From Balneolaceae bacterium (GTDB lineage: Bacteria; Bacteroidota; Rhodothermia; Balneolales; Balneolaceae): DNA of 64,000 nt. A program made the translations under genes and the position numbers. This document shows positions 62,933 to 64,000 of the stretch, in pieces. Below the pieces are notes generated by a model. The model saw only the letters and a list, made by a program, of their open reading frames with translations. It ran no database searches and was not told the origin of the DNA. The DNA lies in contig JAEPQH010000010.1 of assembly GCA_017640605.1 (NCBI GenBank), positions 52,401 to 116,400 of the forward strand, written 5' to 3'. How positions within the stretch are numbered: position 1 is the first letter of the stretch; each line of letters begins with the position of its first letter.

Positions 62933-64000
62933 CTAAACCCTTAGTAAAGATCTTATCAGAAATTTCATTCTATACTTTATTCTACTCTTATTCTTATTAA
63001 GCAGAATTCTCGCCTGGATGATTGAGTCAATTTCATAAGCTAAATTTAACCAATCAAATTTAATCCTTGCCCTGTCTCTAATATTATTGATTTTTGTTAA
63101 ATCTGGAGATTCGAATTTATTAATTGCTTCTGACCAAACTTCTGCAGATGAATCGTAATCAATAATTTTACCGGTTTGAAACAAATTTAAGTACCTATAT
63201 GATGGTGATGGCATTTCTACAATCGGATACAGACCATAAGTTAAATACCTATTTACCTTTGTATTTTCAATTTCATACACTGAGTTCCATGAAAAATCAA
63301 TCCCAATACCAACCTCGTCTAGTATTTCAGATTCTTCTCCATAGGGAATATCCTTAAATATCAAATTTTCAGGTAATTCATAGCCCAGAGATTCAATAAA
63401 TTTTTTGAACTCTTCCTCTCTGTCAGTTACTGGAAACTTTAAAAGATCTAGATAAACTTTATTATTATCTTTTTGATCGATTATTCTTGTTGTAATCAAA
63501 TAGTGCTTTCTATCACTACAAAGTTTTGCAATGTCGATTAATTTTAATAAATGATGAACTGATCTTAATTCGCCAATAAATATGGTATCCTTCGTTTTAT
63601 TTTCCTTTAAACTCACTTGAGGAGTTTGACCAGTCGTTATAATAAACGAAGGTACTTTTTTAATGATCGCATCCCAGATTAGTTTTTGAATAGGGGTTAT
63701 AAAACCAACCGCTACCATTTTCCTGGTTATTTTAAGCAGCTTAAAATTTCTTGATAATGATGTATTGAAATAACAAAACACTCCAATAATATTTTTCTTA
63801 TTAAGCTTATTTAACCATGGTTTATGGTCAAGCAATAACTCCAGTTTCGTTGAAGCAAATAAGATGTAATCAAAATAACCTGAATTAGCTAATGCAATGA
63901 ATTTATCAGAGTCTCTAATAAATCGGTCTCTATATTTTGCTCCTATTTCATCTGATATCGACACATCTTTATCAATATAGATAAATGTTTCGTAGCCAAA
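62933..64000 (-). CDS. Glycosyltransferase, 5'-truncated by window edge
   Basis: The minus-strand frame is open from the window edge (64000) to the stop at 62933. A GTG at 63964 is not the start, because the upstream codons read FGYETFIYIDKD, a typical early stretch of a GT-B glycosyltransferase, so the gene begins outside. The visible 355 codons contain GVFCYFNTSLSRN, then TKDTIFIGELRSVHHLLKLI (donor domain start), and EVGIGIDFSWNSVYEIENTKVNRYLTYGLYPIVEMPSPSY, a modified donor-binding motif. The product should act in repeat-unit assembly; donor unknown. Confidence 0.8.
   Translation of the reverse strand, partial: FGYETFIYIDKDVSISDEIGAKYRDRFIRDSDKFIALANSGYFDYILFASTKLELLLDHKPWLNKLNKKNIIGVFCYFNTSLSRNFKLLKITRKMVAVGFITPIQKLIWDAIIKKVPSFIITTGQTPQVSLKENKTKDTIFIGELRSVHHLLKLIDIAKLCSDRKHYLITTRIIDQKDNNKVYLDLLKFPVTDREEEFKKFIESLGYELPENLIFKDIPYGEESEILDEVGIGIDFSWNSVYEIENTKVNRYLTYGLYPIVEMPSPSYRYLNLFQTGKIIDYDSSAEVWSEAINKFESPDLTKINNIRDRARIKFDWLNLAYEIDSIIQARILLNKNKSRIKYRMKFLIRSLLRV

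Overview
The window most likely comes from a marine, aerobic member of the Balneolota/Rhodothermota side of the Bacteroidota (inferred from content; no rRNA gene is present to confirm it). The clues are a complete alternative complex III operon (actABCDEF) running straight into an A2-type caa3 oxidase, lipoprotein-type signal sequences, a Bacteroidota-like exosortase, and moderate-to-low G+C. I saw no tRNA, rRNA, CRISPR array, insertion sequence or prophage.

Layout. 1-12 kb holds small housekeeping and accessory genes: the tail of a dienelactone hydrolase, a sugar/H+ symporter, a DinB protein, a TetR regulator with a palindromic operator against its start codon, a 5-oxoproline operon (NRAMP-like transporter plus pxpA, pxpB, pxpC), DUF1801/AHSA1/VF530 proteins, an EEP-family hydrolase, a DoxX-like protein, a queuosine-tRNA-mannosyltransferase-like enzyme and a GNAT enzyme. 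12-22 kb holds a FAD oxidoreductase, a diheme cytochrome, a lactonase, the cysteine pair cysE-cysM and a YebC protein. 22.2-35.6 kb is respiration: a divergent DUF420 gene, then actABCDEF, a 171-aa membrane protein with a transposase-like helix-turn-helix, SCO, and cox subunits II, I, III and IV, closed by a strong terminator. Quinol electrons should pass through ACIII and its cytochrome subunits to the caa3 oxidase. 35.7-42.2 kb has an MBL hydrolase, a 1134-aa DUF4175 protein, a HAD phosphatase, BatA and a four-helix-bundle protein.

42.4-64 kb is one long minus-strand surface-polysaccharide locus. It contains a glycerate kinase, an exosortase with a partner, a WbpA/B/D/E-like set for diacetamido-uronic acid sugars, Ugd, an initiating sugar transferase, several glycosyltransferases, a sulfotransferase, a Wzy-like polymerase, a Wzx-like flippase and two GT42/MptE-like proteins. 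Its 50.5-64 kb part is clearly richer in A+T than the rest, as in many exchanged capsule/O-antigen loci. The last gene runs off the window edge.

Most unusual feature. At least seven loci carry short arrays of degenerate 7- or 8-base words. Each locus has its own word, most are arranged as inverted pairs, and most begin at or within a few bases of a stop codon. One pair flanks a TIGR02436-type four-helix-bundle gene, the family found in 23S rRNA intervening sequences, and the array encodes the end of that protein. I know of no named element with these properties and consider it the best candidate here for an undescribed system.
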